From Enemella dayhoffiae (GTDB lineage Bacteria; Actinomycetota; Actinomycetes; Propionibacteriales; Propionibacteriaceae): DNA of 64,000 bases. Under the pieces are notes generated by a model that was not told where the DNA came from, ran no database searches, and was given only the letters and a program-made list of their open reading frames with translations. The position numbers and the translations under genes were made by a program. The DNA lies in assembly GCF_002250625.1 (NCBI RefSeq), contig NZ_NMVQ01000001.1:372001-436000 (forward strand), given 5' to 3'. Of the stretch, positions 17,249 through 25,955 are shown in pieces. How positions within the stretch are numbered: the stretch's first letter is position 1; every line of letters starts with the position of its first letter.

Positions 17249-18196
17249 GTGACCCGCAACGAACAGCAGCTCGACCGCGCCGTCGGCGCCGTGCTCGCCT
17301 CCGCCGCCGGGGACGCCCTCGGCTCGCAGTACGAATTCGGCCCGGCGCTGCCGGATGATCGACCCCTCGACTTCGGGATCGGCCACTTCGGGCACGCCCG
17401 TGGTGAGTGGACCGACGACACGTCGATGGCCGTGCCGATCCTGCGGGCGCTCGCCGCCGGGGAGTCCCTCACCGACCCCGAGACGCTCGGCGGCGTCGTC
17501 GTGGCCTGGCTCGCCTGGTCGCTCACCGCACGGAACGTCGGGGTGCAGACGTCCGCGGTGCTGCGTGGCCTGCGCGGGGAGCCGACCGAGGAGGAGGCGG
17601 TGCGCGCGGCCCGCGCGGTGCACGAGCGGACCGGCCGCAGCGCCGGCAACGGGTCGCTGATGCGCACCGGCCCGGTGGCCCTCGGCCATCTGGCCGACGG
17701 GGCGGAGCCTGGCCTGGTCGAGGCGGCCACCCGGATCGCCGCGCTCACCCACACCGAGCCCGACAACGCCGATGCATGCGTGCTGTGGTGCCTGGCCATC
17801 CGCCACGCGATCCGGATGGGCGAGCTGGCGATGACCGACCAGCTGGGCTGGCTGCCGGCCGAGCGGCGCGACCGCTGGGCCGGGTTGATCGACGAGGCCA
17901 CGGCGCCCGGGGTCCGCCCACACGACTTCGCTGCCCAGAACGGGTGGGTGGTCGCCGCGTTTCAGGCCGCCCTGGCCGCGATCACCCACACCGGTTCCCT
18001 CGTGTCCGCGCTGGAGGAGGCGGTGCGCGGGGGCCGGGACACCGACACCGTCGCCGCGATCACCGGTTCTCTGGCCGGTGCCCTGCACGGGGCGTCGGCC
18101 CTCCCGCAGGAGTGGTTGCCGCTGCTGCACGGGTGGCCCGGGCTGCGCGCCGACGACCTGGCTGACCTCGCCAAGCAGGCGGTGTGGCTGACCTAA
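17249..18196 (+). CDS. ADP-ribosylglycohydrolase family protein
   Basis: The 315-residue protein is an all-helical ADP-ribosylglycohydrolase (DraG/ARH) family member. The two-metal site is recognisable in AAGDALGSQYEFG, EWTDDTSMA and, at the C-terminus, GRDTDTVAAITGSLAGALHG. It removes ADP-ribose from proteins or other acceptors. The GTG start is preceded by CAGGAG; the longer open frame upstream overlaps the previous gene in another phase. It ends in a 4-bp overlap with the convergent LuxR-type gene. The divergent NrtR-like regulator suggests ADP-ribose-responsive control. Confidence 0.92.
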   Translation: MTRNEQQLDRAVGAVLASAAGDALGSQYEFGPALPDDRPLDFGIGHFGHARGEWTDDTSMAVPILRALAAGESLTDPETLGGVVVAWLAWSLTARNVGVQTSAVLRGLRGEPTEEEAVRAARAVHERTGRSAGNGSLMRTGPVALGHLADGAEPGLVEAATRIAALTHTEPDNADACVLWCLAIRHAIRMGELAMTDQLGWLPAERRDRWAGLIDEATAPGVRPHDFAAQNGWVVAAFQAALAAITHTGSLVSALEEAVRGGRDTDTVAAITGSLAGALHGASALPQEWLPLLHGWPGLRADDLADLAKQAVWLT

Positions 18197-20985
18197 TCCA
18201 CCAGGCCGCGGTCGTGCGCCCAACGCGCGGCCACGGTGCGGGTGGCGAGGCCCAGCTTGGCCAGGATGTTGGACACGTGCACCGAGGCGGTCTTGGTGGA
18301 GACGACCAGCTCCTTGCCGATCTCGCCGTTGCTCAGCCCGCGCGCGACCAGGCGGAGCACTTCCAGCTCGCGCGGGGTCAGCCCACCGGGCCGCTCCGCC
18401 GCCGCGGTATCCGCCCGTTCGGCGAGCGCGGCGAATCGGGGCGTCCAGCGGGTCGCCCCCGCGGCCCCCGCCAATGTCCGCGCACGGGCGAGCGTCGCCG
18501 CTGCCTCCCCCGACCGTTCCCGCAGCTGCGCCTCGGCCAGTCCCTCGAGCAGCCGCAATCGCAACCACAGTGGCGTACGCGACGGATCGGTTGCCAGCGC
18601 AGCCGACCAGTGCTGCTGCGCCGGCTCACGGACCGCCGTCCACGCCGCCGACCAGACCGGGGTCATCGCCACCTCGGGCAGGGATCCCGCCCGCTTCGCC
18701 AGCGCGGGCACGTCCACCCCGGCGTGTGCCAGCTCGGCACCCACCAGGATCACTTTCCAGACGAAGGTCGGGTGCTCCCCCCGGACACCGCGATCCACCT
18801 CGGCCGCAACCACCTCCGCGGCCCGGTCCAGTTCGCCGGAATCCAACAGGACCACGGCTTCCAGCCAACCGAGCTCGACCAGGAACTGGGGTTGGGACGC
18901 CTCCGGGTCGGTGATCGCACGCAGCTCGGCCAGGTGGTCACGGGCGCCGTCGGTGTCCCCGGTCAGCCACGCCAGCTGCAGCTGCAGGGTGCGCAGCTGC
19001 ACATAGTGTGCGAACGGCGGATCCAGCACCAGTGCGCGCTCCAGGACGCTGCGTGCTTCGGCCAGCTTTCCCTGTGCCAGCAGCGGATCGGCCAGGTTGC
19101 CGGCCAGCATCGAACCCGCGGTCCGCTCCAGGCCGAGCTTGGCGGCGGTGCCGACGCCCGCGCGCGCCACGGCGGCGGCGCGGGCGAAGTCTCCGGCCAG
19201 GTTGAGCACGTGCGAGAAGTTGGTGAAGTGGCGCATCTGGCCGCGCTGGGGCTCGTCCGCCGGGCCAGGCAGCAGGCTCTCAAACAGCTCGAACGCCTCC
19301 GGCTCGCGACCCAGCGGAGCCAGGGAACTCGCCCTGGTGTTGAGAATCCGCTCGACGGTGGTTTCGTCATCGACAGCCCGGGCAACCTTCAGGCCTTCGT
19401 CACACACGCGCAGGCACCGCTGGCGGTCCTCGCGCAGCATCAGGATGTTGGACACCATGTCGAGCGCCCGGGCCCGTTCCACCGTTGGCGACTCCGAGGG
19501 CGTGAGCGCCAACGCCTCCTCGGCCACCGGGAGGGCACCGCCCCGTCCGCTGAACTCCAACGCGCGCGCCTTGAGCAGCAGTCTTGCCGACCGCAGCAAC
19601 GGATCCGCGTCATTCGGTGTGGCGGCGAGGCAGGCGTTCGCCAGCCGCAGCACCTTGGCCGAATCGCTCAGCCAGGAGGCGGCGGCGGCCGCGTTGGCCA
19701 GCAGCAGGTCGCGGCCACCGGCCACCGACTCCGGATCGCTCACCCGGTCCCACAGCTCCAGTGCCGTCTCCAGCAACCCCAGCCGGTCCAGATGCGCCTC
19801 CCCCAGGGCGTCGGCACGCTCCAGACAGGCGCCGAACGCCTCGTCGACCCGTCCGGCCCCCAGCAGGTGCCGGGACAGGTCGTGACCCGGGAACCGCCAC
19901 GGGTCGGCGCCGATCACGTCGGCATACCTCCCGTGCCAGCGGCTCGCCTCCCCGGGCAGCAGTTCGTCGGCCAGCACCTCGCACAGCAGGGCGTGGCGGA
20001 AGGCAAACCCGTCCTCATCGATCGTCAGCAACGCGGAGTCGACGGCCTCGCGAAGGCCGCTGGACAAGGAATCCCGGCCGTCGAGGACTTCGCTCAGCAG
20101 CGCCTCGTCGAAGCGTACGCCGGCCACTGCGGCGATCCCGAGGAGTTCCTGGGTCTCCTCGCGCAGCGTGTGCACGCGCACCAGCAGCGCCTCTCGCAGG
20201 GTGCCGGGCAGGACACCGACGCTGCCGGCGCGGGCCATCTCCTCGGCGAAATAGGGCACGCCCTCGCTGCGTTCGACGATCCGGGCGACCAGGTTGGGGG
20301 TGGCCGCGGCGGGCGCCAGAGAGGTGACCAGGGCGGAGACCGCGGTGGGTTCCAGCGCACCGAGCGGGAGCCGGCGTACGCCGGGGCGGCGCTGCAGCTC
20401 GGCGAGGGTGGCGCGCAGGGGGTGCCGGCCGGTCACCTCGTCGCTGCGGTAGGTGACCAGCATCAGCACCGCCGGGCTGTCGGCCAGGGTGACCGCCAGG
20501 AACTGCAGCAGGTTGGCGGTCGACGGGTCGGTCCAGTGAAGGTCCTCGATCACCACCACCAGCGGGGATTCGGCTGCGGCGCGTTCGAGCACGGCGGCGA
20601 CCGCCTCGAACTGCTGCATCCGGTCGACCTCACCGGTCCCGTCGCGCCCCAGCGAGGGGACGATGGAGGCGAGGGCGTCACGGCCGGCGCCGGCCCACTC
20701 GGTCACCCGTTCGGCACCGTGTCGGGAGACGAGCCCGCGCAGCAGCTGGCTGACCGCGGCGTACGGCATCGCCTCGGAGCCGAACATCAGGCACTGGCCG
20801 GTGACGACGGTGGCACCCTCGAGGGTGTCGGTGAACTCGCGGACCAGGGTCGTCTTGCCGATGCCGGCCTCGCCGCCGAGCATCACCAGGTGCCCGTGGC
20901 CGGCCCGGGCCTCGGCCCAGAACTCGGCCAGCCGGGCCAGCTCCGCGGTGCGCCCGACGACGCGCTGGTTCGTCACGGCAGCCAT
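18193..20985 (-). CDS. LuxR-family regulator with AAA/STAND ATPase domain (LAL type)
   Basis: The 930-residue protein is a large ATP-binding LuxR-type (LAL/MalT-like) regulator. The ATPase has Walker A GGEAGIGKTT near residues 35-45 and Walker B VVVIEDLHW near 140. A long helical TPR-like region follows. The C-terminal GerE helix-turn-helix is LTPRELEVLRLVARGLSNGEIGKELVVSTKTASVHVSNILAKL. The start MAAVTNQ is chosen over the 85-codon upstream extension, which overlaps the next gene. Its targets and inducer are unknown. Confidence 0.92.
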   Translation of the reverse strand: MAAVTNQRVVGRTAELARLAEFWAEARAGHGHLVMLGGEAGIGKTTLVREFTDTLEGATVVTGQCLMFGSEAMPYAAVSQLLRGLVSRHGAERVTEWAGAGRDALASIVPSLGRDGTGEVDRMQQFEAVAAVLERAAAESPLVVVIEDLHWTDPSTANLLQFLAVTLADSPAVLMLVTYRSDEVTGRHPLRATLAELQRRPGVRRLPLGALEPTAVSALVTSLAPAAATPNLVARIVERSEGVPYFAEEMARAGSVGVLPGTLREALLVRVHTLREETQELLGIAAVAGVRFDEALLSEVLDGRDSLSSGLREAVDSALLTIDEDGFAFRHALLCEVLADELLPGEASRWHGRYADVIGADPWRFPGHDLSRHLLGAGRVDEAFGACLERADALGEAHLDRLGLLETALELWDRVSDPESVAGGRDLLLANAAAAASWLSDSAKVLRLANACLAATPNDADPLLRSARLLLKARALEFSGRGGALPVAEEALALTPSESPTVERARALDMVSNILMLREDRQRCLRVCDEGLKVARAVDDETTVERILNTRASSLAPLGREPEAFELFESLLPGPADEPQRGQMRHFTNFSHVLNLAGDFARAAAVARAGVGTAAKLGLERTAGSMLAGNLADPLLAQGKLAEARSVLERALVLDPPFAHYVQLRTLQLQLAWLTGDTDGARDHLAELRAITDPEASQPQFLVELGWLEAVVLLDSGELDRAAEVVAAEVDRGVRGEHPTFVWKVILVGAELAHAGVDVPALAKRAGSLPEVAMTPVWSAAWTAVREPAQQHWSAALATDPSRTPLWLRLRLLEGLAEAQLRERSGEAAATLARARTLAGAAGATRWTPRFAALAERADTAAAERPGGLTPRELEVLRLVARGLSNGEIGKELVVSTKTASVHVSNILAKLGLATRTVAARWAHDRGLVD

Positions 20986-21008
20986 GCTGCCACGACACCG
21001 GTCGGGGT

Positions 21009-21206
21009 TCAGCGGACGCCGACGGGCCGGTTGGCCGGCCGGCGGGCCGGGGGACGCTCCCCGTGCCCGCCGACCAGGTTCTTGAGGCGGGACAGCCAAC
21101 CCGGTCCAGCGATCTGCCTCGCCAGCCGCTCCTCGGCGGCACGTTCGACCAGCTCGCGGTGCTGCTGGCCCTGCACGATCAGGTGGTAGTAGTCGCTGTT
21201 GCTCAT
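21009..21206 (-). CDS. Small conserved hypothetical protein
   Basis: The 65-residue protein starts MSNSDYYHLIVQGQQHRELVERAAEERLARQ, a pattern of short helical actinobacterial proteins of unknown function with a basic C-terminal tail (PPARRPANRPVGVR). It is 23 bp upstream of the LuxR-type gene in the same direction and may be co-transcribed. Confidence 0.65.
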   Translation of the reverse strand: MSNSDYYHLIVQGQQHRELVERAAEERLARQIAGPGWLSRLKNLVGGHGERPPARRPANRPVGVR

Positions 21207-21319
21207 GACTCAACCATCGTGCTGAGGCGTACCCCGGCACATGGGGCAGATGCCTGATCTTCGCGGCGTACGCCTACCTCAGGCGGGTACCTCAGCTACC
21301 TCAGGCCCGCCGTACAATG

Positions 21320-21395
21320 GTGAGCGAGGAACGAGCGAGTCGAAGGGCACGGGCTTCGACTCGCTGCGCTCGCTCAGCTGAGCCTGTCGAAGGCA
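21320..21395. repeat. Dispersed-repeat cluster with inverted GCGAGTCGAAG arms
   Basis: GCGAGTCGAAG and CTTCGACTCGC face each other here, followed by a GCTGAGCCTGTCGAAGGC copy of the dispersed repeat. It lies in the 325-bp gap between the small protein and the dehydratase genes; the other half of that gap holds a 69-bp hairpin. Confidence 0.8.
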
Positions 21396-21416
21396 GCTCG
21401 GTCGGGCACCGGCCGC

Positions 21417-21485
21417 AATGACCATGGCCAGATCGGGGTCGTTTTCTCACTGTGCGAAAACGACCCCGATCGGGTCATGATCATT
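21417..21485. repeat. 69-bp near-perfect hairpin
   Basis: A 30-bp left arm (21417-21446) and right arm (21456-21485) match at about 27 of 30 positions around a 9-bp loop; the inner 16 bp (GATCGGGGTCGTTTTC) are perfect. It is 47 bp past the dehydratase stop on the minus strand, where the inner stem ends in a T-rich segment, so it may act as a terminator. Confidence 0.8.
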
Positions 21486-21531
21486 TCTGGAGTGCCCCGC
21501 GGATCAGCGCTCAGCCAGCGTGCACGGGGGG

Positions 21532-23265
21532 TCAGTGGGAGAGCTTGGGGACCGCGGAGCCGCGGCAGCCGCGCAGGAAGCCGAAGTCGCAGCCCTCGTC
21601 GGCCTGCAGCACCTCGCGGACATAGAGGCTCTGATAGCCGCCGGGCAGCTGCGGGGCGGGATCGGTGGGCAGGCCCTCCATCCGCTCGGCGAGCTCCTCG
21701 TCGGAGACGCACAGCCGCAGCACCCCGGCGTCGGCGTCCAGCTCGATCTCGTCACCATCGCGGACCACCGCGAGCGGTCCGCCGGCGGCGGCCTCGGGGG
21801 CCACGTGCAGCACCACGGTGCCGTAGGCCGTGCCGGACATCCGGGCGTCCGACACCCGCACCATGTCGGTGATCCCGCGCTCCAGCAGCTTGGGCGGGAG
21901 ACCCATGTTGCCCAGCTCGGGCATCCCCGGATAGCCCTTGGGGCCGACGTTCTGCAGCACCATCACACAGTTCTCGTCGATGTCCAGCTCCGGATCGTCG
22001 ATCCGCGCCAGATAGTCGTCGTAGTCGCTGAACACCACCGCCCGGCCCCGGTGCTTCATCAGCTCCGGCGTCGCCGCCGACGGTTTCAGCACCGCCCCCT
22101 TGGGCGCCAGGTTGCCGCGCAGGATGCGCAGACTGCCGTCGGGCACCAGCGGATCGGTCAGCTCGCGGATGCACGAGTCGTCGTACACCTCGGAGCGTTC
22201 GGTGTTCTGCCACAGGGATTTCCCGTTGACGGTGAGCGCGTCGGGGTGTGGCAGTCGGCCGTCGTCACCGAGTCGGCGGATCACCCCGGGCAGGCCGCCG
22301 GCATAGTAGAAGTCCTCCATCAGCAGCCGCCCCGACGGCTGCAGGTCAACGATGGTGGGAGTTCCGTGACCGACCTCGGTCCAGTCCTCCAGCTCCAGCG
22401 GTACGCCGAGCCGGCCCGCAATTGCCTTCAGGTGGATCACCGCGTTGGTGGAGCCGCCGATCGCCGCACACACGCGGATCGCGTTCTCGAACGCCTCGCG
22501 GGTGAGGACCTTCGACAGCCGCAGGTCCTCGTGCACCATCTCCACTATCCGCGCCCCCGACAGGTGCGCCAGCACGTAGCGCCGGGAGTCGACGGCGGGG
22601 ATGGCCGCGTTGTGCGGCAGTGAGGTGCCGAGCGCCTCGGCCAGGCACGCCATGGTGGAGGCGGTGCCCATCGTGTTGCAGCTGCCGGCCGAACGCGACT
22701 GGCTGGCCTCGGCGGACAGGAACTCATCCAGGCTGAGGTTTCCGGCCTTCACGTCCTCGCTCCACTGCCACACCATGGTGCCGGAGCCGATCTGCTGGCC
22801 GCGATGACGCCCGCTCAGCATCGGCCCGCCGGAGACCACGATGGTGGGCAGGTCGACCGAGGCAGCGCCCATCAGCAGCGCCGGGGTGGTCTTGTCGCAG
22901 CCGACGAGCAGCACCACCGCGTCGACCGGGTTGCCGCGCAGCGCCTCCTCGACGTCCATCGACGCCAGGTTGCGGGTGAGCATGGCGGTCGGGCGCAGGT
23001 TGGACTCCCCGTTGGAGAAGACGGGGAACTCGACGGGGAACCCGCCCGCCTCCAGCACGCCGCGGCGTACGTGTTCGGCCAGCTTGCGGAAGTGCGCGTT
23101 GCACGGGGTGAGCTCGGAGAACGTGTTGCAGATGCCGATCACCGGGCGGCCGTCGAACTGGTGCTCGGGGAAGCCCTGGTTCTTCATCCAGCTGCGGTAC
23201 ATGAACCCGTGCTTGTCGCGCCCGCCGAACCAGCCCTGTGACCTCAACCGTCGCTGCTCAGTCAT
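21532..23265 (-). CDS. IlvD/Edd-family dehydratase, probably sugar-acid (L-arabinonate-like) type
   Basis: The 577-residue protein is a [Fe-S] dehydratase. Cluster cysteines are in GICNTFSELTPCN, LLVGCDKTTPA and SAGSCNTMGTAST. It also has RVSDARMSGTAYGTVVLHV near the C-terminus. SELTPCNAHF and length favour the sugar-acid dehydratase subgroup (L-arabinonate, D-xylonate) over biosynthetic IlvD, but no sugar-acid genes are nearby, so the substrate is open. The MTEQRRL start is used; the open frame extends upstream over the DUF1707 gene on the other strand. Confidence 0.85.
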   Translation of the reverse strand: MTEQRRLRSQGWFGGRDKHGFMYRSWMKNQGFPEHQFDGRPVIGICNTFSELTPCNAHFRKLAEHVRRGVLEAGGFPVEFPVFSNGESNLRPTAMLTRNLASMDVEEALRGNPVDAVVLLVGCDKTTPALLMGAASVDLPTIVVSGGPMLSGRHRGQQIGSGTMVWQWSEDVKAGNLSLDEFLSAEASQSRSAGSCNTMGTASTMACLAEALGTSLPHNAAIPAVDSRRYVLAHLSGARIVEMVHEDLRLSKVLTREAFENAIRVCAAIGGSTNAVIHLKAIAGRLGVPLELEDWTEVGHGTPTIVDLQPSGRLLMEDFYYAGGLPGVIRRLGDDGRLPHPDALTVNGKSLWQNTERSEVYDDSCIRELTDPLVPDGSLRILRGNLAPKGAVLKPSAATPELMKHRGRAVVFSDYDDYLARIDDPELDIDENCVMVLQNVGPKGYPGMPELGNMGLPPKLLERGITDMVRVSDARMSGTAYGTVVLHVAPEAAAGGPLAVVRDGDEIELDADAGVLRLCVSDEELAERMEGLPTDPAPQLPGGYQSLYVREVLQADEGCDFGFLRGCRGSAVPKLSH

Positions 23266-23316
23266 TTCCCTGCCTCCTCGCTCCGGTGGGTTCCAGCCTC
23301 GCGTACGCTGACGGAC

Positions 23317-23967
23317 ATGGCCAGCCCCCAGCAGATGCGCGCCGGAAACGACGACCGCGAGCGGGTGATCCAGACGCTCCAGCAGGCGTACGCCGACGGC
23401 CGGTTGACCGCGGACGAGCTGCGGGAGCGCGCCGCGCGCACCCATGCGGCGCAGACGTTCGGTGAGCTGGACGCGGTGGTCGCGGACCTGCCGGTGCCGC
23501 CGCCGTCGGCGGCGCAACAGTCCGGTGCGGTTGCCCCGGTGGCTCCCGCGGGTGCGCCGGTGGTGGCGGGGACGCCGGGGTCGTCGATGGAGAACCCGTT
23601 GATCCTCGACGGCGGCTGGTGGGCCGAGTCGCGCAAGGGGCCGTGGGAGATCCCGCAGCACCTGCTGCTGCGCGGCGGCGCCGGGATGGTCACCCTCAAC
23701 TGCCTCGAGGCGACCACCCCGCACCAGGTGATCCACGTGTGGGTGGAGGGTGGCATGGGGATGATCACCGTCGTCGTGCCCGACGGGTGGGCGGTCGACA
23801 CCAGACGACTCGCGAAGTCGATGGGGATGGTGACGAACCGGGTCGGTGACACCCCGACCGGCGGGCGGCCGACGATGGTGGTGAACGGGTCCGGCGGGAT
23901 GGGCACGATCACGTTCCGGCACCCGAACTGGTTCGAGCGACGAGCGGCGAAGAAGAACCTGCGATGA
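23317..23967 (+). CDS. DUF1707 domain protein
   Basis: The 216-residue protein has an N-terminal DUF1707 (SHOCT-like) segment, MRAGNDDRERVIQTLQQAYADGRLTADELRERAARTHAA, a Pro/Ala linker, and a C-terminal beta-rich domain with repeated GGMGMITV patterns (residues ~110-205). The DUF1707 helices are suspected to mediate protein interaction or membrane association. The function is unknown. It overlaps the next gene by ATGA, indicating coupling. Confidence 0.85.
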   Translation: MASPQQMRAGNDDRERVIQTLQQAYADGRLTADELRERAARTHAAQTFGELDAVVADLPVPPPSAAQQSGAVAPVAPAGAPVVAGTPGSSMENPLILDGGWWAESRKGPWEIPQHLLLRGGAGMVTLNCLEATTPHQVIHVWVEGGMGMITVVVPDGWAVDTRRLAKSMGMVTNRVGDTPTGGRPTMVVNGSGGMGTITFRHPNWFERRAAKKNLR

Positions 23968-24404
23968 TCCGGTTCCGGGTGGTGGAGCGAACCGGCCGAT
24001 TTCCGGCGGACGCGCTGGCCGCGCTGCTCGATCTTGATGCGCACACCGCGGTGATCCCGTTCACCCGGGTGCGGCACGACGGCCGAGAACTGAGAGAGGG
24101 TACGGAATTCGTGGCGCGCACTGCTGTCGGCCCGGTGGGGTTCGATGATCGGATGCGGGTGGAGCAGTGGCTGCCGCCGGTCGAGGGACGGGTCGGCCGG
24201 GTGCTGATCAGCAAGCGCGGTCGGCCGCTCGGTGGTCGGATCGAGATCCTGGTACGCCCCGACGGTCGCGGTTCGGTCGTCGAGTGGCGTCAGGAGCTCA
24301 CCGTGCTCGGGTTGCCCGGGTTGCTGGGGCGACCCGCGGCGGCAGTGGCCGCTGCGGCGTACGGCTCGGTGATCCGGAGGTTGCTCGCTTGCCCTTCGAC
24401 GTGA
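23964..24404 (+). CDS. SRPBCC-fold protein
   Basis: The 146-residue protein looks like a START/SRPBCC lipid-or-small-molecule-binding fold: strand-rich IRFRVVERTGRFPADALAALL, then TEFVARTAVGPVGFDDRM, VEWRQELTVLGLPGLLGRP and a C-terminal helix. It begins by an ATGA overlap with DUF1707. No ligand is indicated. The end of the gene runs into a dispersed repeat region. Confidence 0.7.
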   Translation: MIRFRVVERTGRFPADALAALLDLDAHTAVIPFTRVRHDGRELREGTEFVARTAVGPVGFDDRMRVEQWLPPVEGRVGRVLISKRGRPLGGRIEILVRPDGRGSVVEWRQELTVLGLPGLLGRPAAAVAAAAYGSVIRRLLACPST

Positions 24405-24420
24405 TGTGAGGCGAAGGGCC

Positions 24421-24456
24421 CTTCGACAGGCTCAGGGACCCTCGGCAGGCTCAGGG
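24421..24456. repeat. Dispersed-repeat copies overlapping the arsC stop codon
   Basis: CTTCGACAGGCTCAGGGACC (24421-24440) is followed by a CTCGGCAGGCTCAGGG copy. The TCA within the second copy (24451-24453) is the stop codon of arsC read on the minus strand. Confidence 0.8.
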
Positions 24457-24849
24457 GGTGAGGTCGGTGAGCAACTGTTCGACCCGAGCTCTGATCTCGT
24501 CGCGGATGGGGCGTACGGCGTCGATGCCCTGCCCGGCGGGATCGTCCAGAACCCAGTCCTCGTAGCGTTTTCCGGGGAAATAGGGACAGGTGTCGCCGCA
24601 GCCCATGGTGATCACAACGTCGGAGGTCTGCACCGCGTCGGTGGTCAGGATCTTCGGCTGCTCGGCGGCGATGTCGATCCCCACCTCCGCCATCGCCTGC
24701 ACCGCGGCGGGGTTGACCTGATCCGCCGGCGTCGAACCGGCGGAGCGCACCTCGACGGCGCCCTCGGAGAGATGAGTGAGCCAGGCGGCCGCCATCTGGG
24801 AGCGACCGGCGTTGTGCACGCAGACGAACAGCACGCTGGGTCTGGTCAT
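24451..24849 (-). CDS. arsC: Arsenate reductase, low-molecular-weight phosphatase type
   Basis: The 132-residue protein has the CX5R phosphatase loop VCVHNAGRS (Cys10, Arg16) and further cysteines at 84 and 88 in GCGDTCPYFPGKRYEDWVLDDPAG. That matches LMW-PTP-fold arsenate reductases, which reduce arsenate to arsenite. Whether the electron donor is thioredoxin or mycothiol/mycoredoxin is not decided by sequence alone. It overlaps acr3 by 4 bp and forms the operon arsI-acr3-arsC. Its stop lies in a dispersed repeat. Confidence 0.93.
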   Translation of the reverse strand: MTRPSVLFVCVHNAGRSQMAAAWLTHLSEGAVEVRSAGSTPADQVNPAAVQAMAEVGIDIAAEQPKILTTDAVQTSDVVITMGCGDTCPYFPGKRYEDWVLDDPAGQGIDAVRPIRDEIRARVEQLLTDLTP

Positions 24850-25955
24850 CGGATTTCTCCTTGCTGGACAGCGTTCTCGGAAACGGGTGCGGGCGTCGGA
24901 CGGGTGTGCCAGAGGTGTACGCCGGCCCAGCGGGCGACGTAGACCAGGCCGACCAGCACCGGTACCTCGATCAGCGGGCCGACCACCCCGGCCAGCGCCT
25001 CGCCGGAGGTGACGCCGAAGGCGCCGATCGCCACCGCGATCGCCAGCTCGAAGTTGTTGCCGGCGGCGGTGAACGCCACGGTGGTTGACTTCTCATACCC
25101 CAGACCGGCCGCGCGGGCCAGCAGCAGCGAGCCGGCGAACATCACCACGAAATAGACCAGCAGCGGCAGGGCGATCCGGGCCACGGCGAGCGGGTTCGCG
25201 ATGATCGCCCGCCCCTGCAGCGCGAACAGCACCACGATGGTGAACAGCAGCCCATACAGCGCCCACGGACCCAGCCGCGGCAGCAGCCGCTCCTCGTACC
25301 ACTCGCGGCCGCGTACCCGTTCACCGAGGGTGCGGGTCAGAAACCCTGCCAGCAGAGGGATTCCCAGGAACACCAGCACGCTGACCACGATGGCCCAGAC
25401 CGAGAACCGGACGCTCGTGGTGGCCAACCCGAGCCAACCGGGAAGCAGCTGCAGATAGAACCAGCCGAGCACTCCGAACATCAGCACCTGGAACACCGAG
25501 TTGATCGCGACCAGCACGGCCGCCGACTCGCGATCCCCGCAGGCGAGATCGTTCCAGATCAGCACCATCGCGATGCAGCGGGCCAGGCCGACCAGGATCA
25601 ACCCGGTCCGGTAGGCCGGGTGGTCCGGCAGCAGCAGCCAGGCCAGCGCGAACATCAGCGCCGGTCCGATCAGCCAGTTGAGCACCAGCGACAGCAGCAT
25701 CAGCCGCCGATCGCCGGTGACGCGGCCGAGCTCGGTGTAGCGCACCTTGGCGAGCACCGGATACATCATCACCAGCAGGCCGACGGCGATCGGCAGCGAC
25801 ACCCCGCCCACCTCGACCGCGCCGAGCGCGTGGTCCAGGTCAGGGACGGTGCGCCCGAGCAGCAGCCCGAGGGCCATCGCGGCCAGGATCCACACGGGCA
25901 GGAAGCGGTCGACCAGAGACAGTTTCGGCGCCTCGGCGAGGGTGTCCGCGCTCAC
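24846..25955 (-). CDS. acr3: ACR3-family arsenite efflux permease
   Basis: The 369-residue protein has ten hydrophobic segments and the ACR3 hallmark region LVGLARCIAMVLIWNDLACGDRESAAVLVAINSVFQ, whose conserved Cys is needed for arsenite transport in this family. It should export arsenite across the cytoplasmic membrane by proton exchange. It overlaps arsI upstream and arsC downstream by 4 bp each, so the three are translationally coupled. Confidence 0.95.
   Translation of the reverse strand: MSADTLAEAPKLSLVDRFLPVWILAAMALGLLLGRTVPDLDHALGAVEVGGVSLPIAVGLLVMMYPVLAKVRYTELGRVTGDRRLMLLSLVLNWLIGPALMFALAWLLLPDHPAYRTGLILVGLARCIAMVLIWNDLACGDRESAAVLVAINSVFQVLMFGVLGWFYLQLLPGWLGLATTSVRFSVWAIVVSVLVFLGIPLLAGFLTRTLGERVRGREWYEERLLPRLGPWALYGLLFTIVVLFALQGRAIIANPLAVARIALPLLVYFVVMFAGSLLLARAAGLGYEKSTTVAFTAAGNNFELAIAVAIGAFGVTSGEALAGVVGPLIEVPVLVGLVYVARWAGVHLWHTRPTPAPVSENAVQQGEIR

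Noticed and set aside
18184-21189. 1001-codon plus-strand open frame
   Set aside because: It is the antisense shadow of the LuxR-type gene, low-complexity and rich in Gly/Gln/Arg.
21532-23265. Biosynthetic dihydroxy-acid dehydratase (IlvD)
   Set aside because: Family motifs alone fit, but the sequence pattern is nearer the sugar-acid dehydratases and no branched-chain genes are nearby.
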